This document shows positions 28,676 through 32,500 of a stretch of 32,500 nucleotides of DNA, in pieces (position 1 is the first letter of the stretch; the number at the start of each line of letters is the position of its first letter). The position numbers and the translations under genes are program-made. Under the pieces are notes generated by a model. The model was not told the DNA's origin and did no database searches. It saw nothing but the letters and a program-made list of their open reading frames with translations. This DNA is from Prorocentrum cordatum (lineage: Eukaryota; Sar; Dinophyceae; Prorocentrales; Prorocentraceae), in NCBI GenBank assembly GCA_963575745.1, contig CAUYUJ010000670.1:187501-220000 (forward strand). Reading direction: 5' to 3'.

Positions 28676-29275
28676 CACTGCCCTCGTCCCCCTCCTCCTC
28701 CTCCTCGTCGTCCTCCTCCTCTTCCTGATCCCCCCCTTCGGTTCCCTTCCCCTACTCACTTTCCCCCTCCTCCTCCTTCTCCTCCTCCTCCTCCTCCTCC
28801 TCCTCCTCCTCCTCCTCCTGCTCCTCCTCCCCTCCTCCTTCTCCTCGTCTTCGTTCCTCCCTCTTGCGCCCTCCTCTCTCCTCTTTCCTCCCTCCCTGAG
28901 GAGGAGGGCGGAAGGCTTTTGATCAGTCCCTCCTCCTCCTGTCCTCCTCCCATCCTCATCCTCGCCTCTCTTCCTCCTTCCTGCACCCTCCTCTATCCTC
29001 CCTCCTCCCCCCCTCGGGAGGAGGGAGGAGGGCCTTCGATGGGTCACTCATCCTCCTTCTCCTCCTGTTCCTCTTCACCTCCTCCTCCTCCTCCTGCCCC
29101 TCCTCCTCGTCCTCCTCGTCCTCCTCCTCCTCCTCCTCCTCCTCCTCCTCCTCCTCCTCCCTCCCTCCTCCTCCTCCTCCTCCTCGTCCTCCTCGTCCTC
29201 CTTCTCTTCTTCCTCCTCCTCCTCCTCCTCCTCCTCCTCCTCCTCCTCCTCCTCCTCCTCCTCCTCTCTAACTCC
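28676..29275 (+). repeat. Long CTC/TCC pyrimidine tract with a 117-bp duplication
   Basis: About 600 bp of CTCCTC with short interruptions. Within it, a block containing a GAGGAGGAGGG purine patch and GATCAGTC (about 28866-28928) recurs about 117 bp later (about 28983-29045, GGGAGGAGGGAGGAGGG and GATGGGTC). In both the purine patch can pair with adjacent CCTCCC. Frames of polySer, polyLeu or polyPro, and of polyArg/Gly on the other strand, are trivial. Confidence 0.9.
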
Positions 29276-29455
29276 TCCTCCTCCTCTTGTTCCCGCCGCT
29301 TCTTCTCGCCGCCCTCCTCCGTGTATCGTTCCTGCTCCTCGTTCTCACCCGCATACCTCTGACACGGACGGCGGCGGATGAAGGTGGAAACGGAGAGAGG
29401 AGGATGAGAAGCGGGAGCGGGCGGACGAGGAGATGCCAGCAGCGGATATTGATAT

Positions 29456-29456
<1 letters not shown>

Positions 29457-29491
<35 letters not shown>

Positions 29492-29532
29492 GGAGGAGGA
29501 GGAGGAGGAGGAGGAGGAGGAGGAGGAGGAGG
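29457..29532 (+). repeat. (GAT)n then (GAG)n microsatellite
   Basis: GAT units to about 29490 switch directly to GAG/GGA units to 29532. The purine strand flips from bottom to top relative to the preceding pyrimidine tract. Confidence 0.95.
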
Positions 29533-29594
29533 TGGTCGAGGTGTTACTCTTCCCCTTCGTCCCTTCTCTTCAGCATCTTCGGACTTCAATAGGA

Positions 29595-30260
29595 GCAGGG
29601 CGGATCTCAGATCAAGAGGGTTCCGTTTGAATTCAAATCGGTTTCTCCCATGATTTCTACCGAACACGGGCAGACCCCTTCTACACAGGATTCTTGTTGA
29701 CTTTGAACACGACCCTGATACATGTCCAATGGGACATGTAACGGTTTCCAATGGGTGCCTATCTAAGTTGGATGGGGTCCCAAGCAAACTTCAGTTGAAA
29801 TGGAACAGGTCCCAGATCCAAAGGATCCATACCGATTTTGCATAGGATCACGCACGGATTTCAATAGGAACGCAAATCCAGAACATCCCTAACGGATTGC
29901 AATACGACCCTATCAGGATCCAAATAGTTACGGAGCAGATCCCAGCCCCAAACAAATAATGTTGTAGTGGGTATGGCGAAGATTCTGGTCGGATATCAGT
30001 GGGAAAAGAGTAGATCCCAACTCCGGTCGATTCGTTTGGAATTTGGATAAGAGCATGTGGCAATGGTCCATGGAAGTGATCCCCTGTTCAGAGGGTTCGT
30101 ATTGAATGTGCCTTGTGGGTGTTATGCACACTTCAAGAGAAACGGGGAAGTTCACAGACCCAGGATATCCTCACCGAGTTCGATTAGAACTCACATAGGA
30201 TCTCATCCACAACGGACAGATTCCAGATCCAGATCCAGATCCCACTTTTCCCCTCGACTC
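29595..30260 (+). repeat. Degenerate ~65-74-bp tandem repeat
   Basis: Words of the form CAGATCCCAGATCC and ACCGATTTCAATAGGA recur with heavy divergence. CAGATCC-like anchors lie near 29596, 29670, 29808, 29936, 30010, 30148 and 30222, which is one or two periods apart. The stretch is AT-richer than its surroundings and contains the small palindromes CCAATGGGACATG and GAGTTCGATTAGAACTC. No coding signal was seen. Confidence 0.6.
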
Positions 30261-30452
30261 AAAGGGCACCTTTTGTATCAAAGTTGGCTAGGCGGCGCAA
30301 GTAAGTTCTTCATATGATGCATCGCGTGGCCGTGGGTATGCAGTTCGTCACTTGACTGAACGTTGCAGGGCCTTGGCTGGGACAGAACAAGCTGGAGGTA
30401 CTTCAGATTGGGCTGCTTTGGGTTTGGTCATTGTTCACGCAGCTTCTGTGCA

Positions 30453-30664
30453 AGTTCCGTCCCAGGCCGAGGGTTGGGTTAGAGGCGCGCAGGCTTCGAG
30501 CCCATCTAAGTCCTTCACCGATCGGCCTGGGCGTACCTTTTCCGGTTCGGGTTCGAGAAGCTCCGTCCCAGGCCGTGGGTGTGGTTGGAGGCACGGGGGC
30601 TGCGAGCCCATGTGAGCCCTTCACCCCTCGGCCTGGGCGTACTATTTCTTCTTGCGGTGTCTGG
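30453..30664 (+). repeat. 106-bp tandem repeat, two copies
   Basis: AGTTCCGTCCCAGGCCGAGG at 30453 and AGCTCCGTCCCAGGCCGTGG at 30559 begin units that both contain GAGCCCAT and CGGCCTGGGCGTAC. Within a unit, CCCAGGCC and GGCCTGGG are inverted. Confidence 0.85.
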
Positions 30665-31869
30665 AGCTTTTGCTGTCAAGTGTCAAAAGCGCTACCTTCC
30701 TGGCCGGCCAGTGGCGAGGATGTTTGCGGTTGAGGCGATCTCTTTCGAGGTTGCCCGGCGATCTTTGGCTAGGGTCTTACAGAGTCAATTCCATTTCAGC
30801 TTAAGAGTTTGTTTGTTCAGAGTGGCTGTGGTTTTGATGGTTTGGTTTCAGGCTTTTGTTACTTAGTCTATATCAGCAGCTGTGCGATTCGATGTGTGTT
30901 TGTTGGAGTCCTGTTTTGGAAGCTATGGTGGAAGAGGAACATGTCCATCCTCCTTTACACCTTCCACCAGTACCAGTTGCACACGTCCCCTTCGTCATCT
31001 GAGTGGTGTGACACTTGCACTTACTTCTGACATCGTCACGTTACCAGTCCCATTCCCCTTCCCCTCTTTCCTGTTTCTCCTCCCTTCTAGTACTGTCGGG
31101 GCAAAGCGCTCGGCAACCGGGGGCGGCTACCGCGCCAGAGCCTTGGTGCCGTCCCGTCCTCGCGGGCCGCGCGTTGCTGCCCCCGCGCTGCACCGGGCGT
31201 CTTCTTTTGGTGCGGCCGCCACGTTTTAGTTTCAGTTCGCCATCGTGTTTTCGTTAGTCCACGGTCGTGCACTGTCGGTCTCACGGCGTTGGGATCTCAC
31301 GCTGCTCGTTGCCTCGTGCCTTCGCCCTTTGATTTTTCTTTTTGTTCAGTCGTTGGTCCCCAATTCTTCTATATATGGTACGCTCCCCCCCGCCGCATGG
31401 CTGAGGAAGTGTGGCCGTGGCGAACTTCGGATTTCGCCCGTCCCGCCCGCCCTGCCGGTGTGGCATGCGTTGTGCACGCTGTTCCTAGCGTGTCCGGCTG
31501 TGCCAATGCAGCTCGTGTCTCGTGCCAGTCGCTTCTCGCATGGCGGCCGCATTAGGCATCTCGGTTCTTTTTCCTCCCTCTTTCGCTTTGCTGTTTCCTC
31601 TCGCTGCATTCCCGTTTCAATGACCGTAGATATTGCGCACATATGTGGGACATCGTTGTTCCGCAAATTACCCTGACGACATCCCAATCTTTGCGCATTG
31701 CGGGGTATGAGTAGCTTGGGAGATTTTGTATTGGGTGATGACGCGGCATGGAAGAATGTACTTTTGCAAACATCATTCGGGAGGCTCGCGGGTCCCCGAT
31801 CAAGGCATGCGGGCTTGGCGAAAAACATTAACAAGTTGGACTCCTGATTCGGTGGGGAAAGGGCCCCCC
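30665..31869. other. No recognisable gene
   Basis: T/G-rich around 30790-30900 (TTTGTTTGTTCAGAG), then mixed. The longest + frame (31245-31676) has a hydrophobic N-terminal half but no motif, so it is not called. No SL-like string was found in this stretch. Confidence 0.4.
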
Positions 31870-32500
31870 CCAGGAACGGCGAGGTCTGATCTGTGTCTGC
31901 GGTGATTGCCCATGACGCTGGCCTCCCCAGCTGACTTCGAAAGTGGCGACTGTTTCACGAATCGCAACCCCCCTACAGATGGCGAGGTCGAATTTGGATC
32001 CGTGGCGAGTTCCCGCTCTGCTGCCCCCCCCCCGCCGCCCAGCAACCCTCGAAACTGGCAGCAGTCTCGCAGATCGCAGCCCCCCAGGGATGGCGAGGTC
32101 TATTTTGGATTCGCGTTGAGTGCCCACTTTGCTGGCATCCCAAGTAGCCCTCGAAAGCGGCGACATCCTCGCTGATCGCAGCCCCCGCCGGATGGCGAGG
32201 TGTAACATGGATCCGGGGTGAGTGCCCACTCTGCTGGCCTCCCCAGCAGCCATCGAAAGTTCTCGCAGATCGCAGCCCCCCAGGGATGGCGAGGTCGACT
32301 TTGGATCCGCAGCGAGTGCCCTCTCTGTTGGCCCCCCCGTCAGCCCGCAAGAGTGGTGACGGTCTCGCAGATCTGAGTTCCCCTCCAAGGGATGGCGAGG
32401 TCTAGTTCTGATCCGCGGTGAGTGCCCACTTTGCTGGCCCCCCCAGCAGCCATGGACAGTGGCAACGGTCTCGCAGATCGCAGCCCCCCGGGGACGGCGA
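31870..32500 (+). repeat. ~103-bp tandem repeat, at least 7 copies, runs off window
   Basis: GGCGAGGTC-type anchors lie at 31878, 31981, 32092, 32194, 32288, 32394 and 32496 (spacings 94-111). A full unit contains GTGAGTGCCCACTTTGCTGG, an AGCAGCCATCGAAAG-like block and TCTCGCAGATCGCAGCCCCC. Two minus-strand frames are open across it (31828-32388 and 31973-32350). Their peptides repeat because the unit is close to 34 codons. Coding is not supported independently. Confidence 0.9.

Noticed and set aside
28589-29787. Long Pro/Ser/Leu and Arg/Gly frames on both strands
   Set aside because: They are translations of CTC/GAG tracts and have no non-repetitive domain.
1-32500. CRISPR array, prokaryotic operon or phage
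   Set aside because: No regularly spaced identical repeats with unique spacers, no Shine-Dalgarno-led gene runs, and the SL and LINE features point to a eukaryote.

Overview
The window reads as nuclear DNA of a dinoflagellate. The strongest evidence is an exact genomic match, at 19715-19736, to the 22-nt dinoflagellate trans-spliced leader (SL). It sits just upstream of a decayed LINE-type retroelement whose endonuclease and reverse-transcriptase blocks look like the LINE-like elements common in dinoflagellate genomes. A GC-rich, gene-poor, minisatellite-dense sequence fits the same picture. Species cannot be assigned from the sequence. No bacterial operon, CRISPR array, rRNA or tRNA gene was seen. 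No intact, confidently functional protein-coding gene was found either.

Layout. 1-5350: short and mid-sized tandem repeats (83, 78, 40, 12 and 162 bp units), trinucleotide tracts, and a 172-bp foldback element (4484-4655). 5470-5935: GAT/ATG and GA microsatellites. 6117-7073 (minus): the best non-repetitive open frame, of unknown function. 7130-12750: compositionally biased DNA without recognisable genes, carrying one copy of a ~160-bp dispersed element (9693-9850). 12790-13825: a GGCCTCTTGGGG-type minisatellite with a 351-bp higher-order period. 14740-15620: a truncated LINE reverse-transcriptase fragment. 16200-17010: two copies of an acidic-codon/minisatellite composite. 17329-17488: second copy of the ~160-bp element. 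18096-18153: a near-perfect 23-bp-stem hairpin. 19012-23302: a degenerate SL, then an exact SL relict, then an SL-headed LINE-like retrocopy (ORF1-like, APE-type endonuclease, RT), broken by frameshifts and stops. 23885-27055: an inverted-orientation minisatellite, an AATTGAGAGA array and a ~392-bp tandem repeat. 27242-27370: second copy of an AT-rich/GCTAACGATATCGCC repeat also found at 122-254. 27495-28214: an RNase H-type fragment. 28471-28570: third, diverged copy of the ~160-bp element. 28676-29532: long pyrimidine then purine tracts. 29595-30664 and 31870-32500: further degenerate tandem repeats, the last running off the window.

How it fits together. The only recognisable proteins are retroelement parts (RT fragment at ~14.7-15.6 kb; ORF1-like/EN/RT at ~19.7-23.3 kb; RNase H at ~27.5-28.2 kb), all on the + strand. 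The SL at the 5' end of the central element argues that a mature trans-spliced transcript was reverse-transcribed back into the genome and then decayed. The rest is mostly satellite and minisatellite DNA in which many long open frames are by-products of GC-rich short-period repeats.
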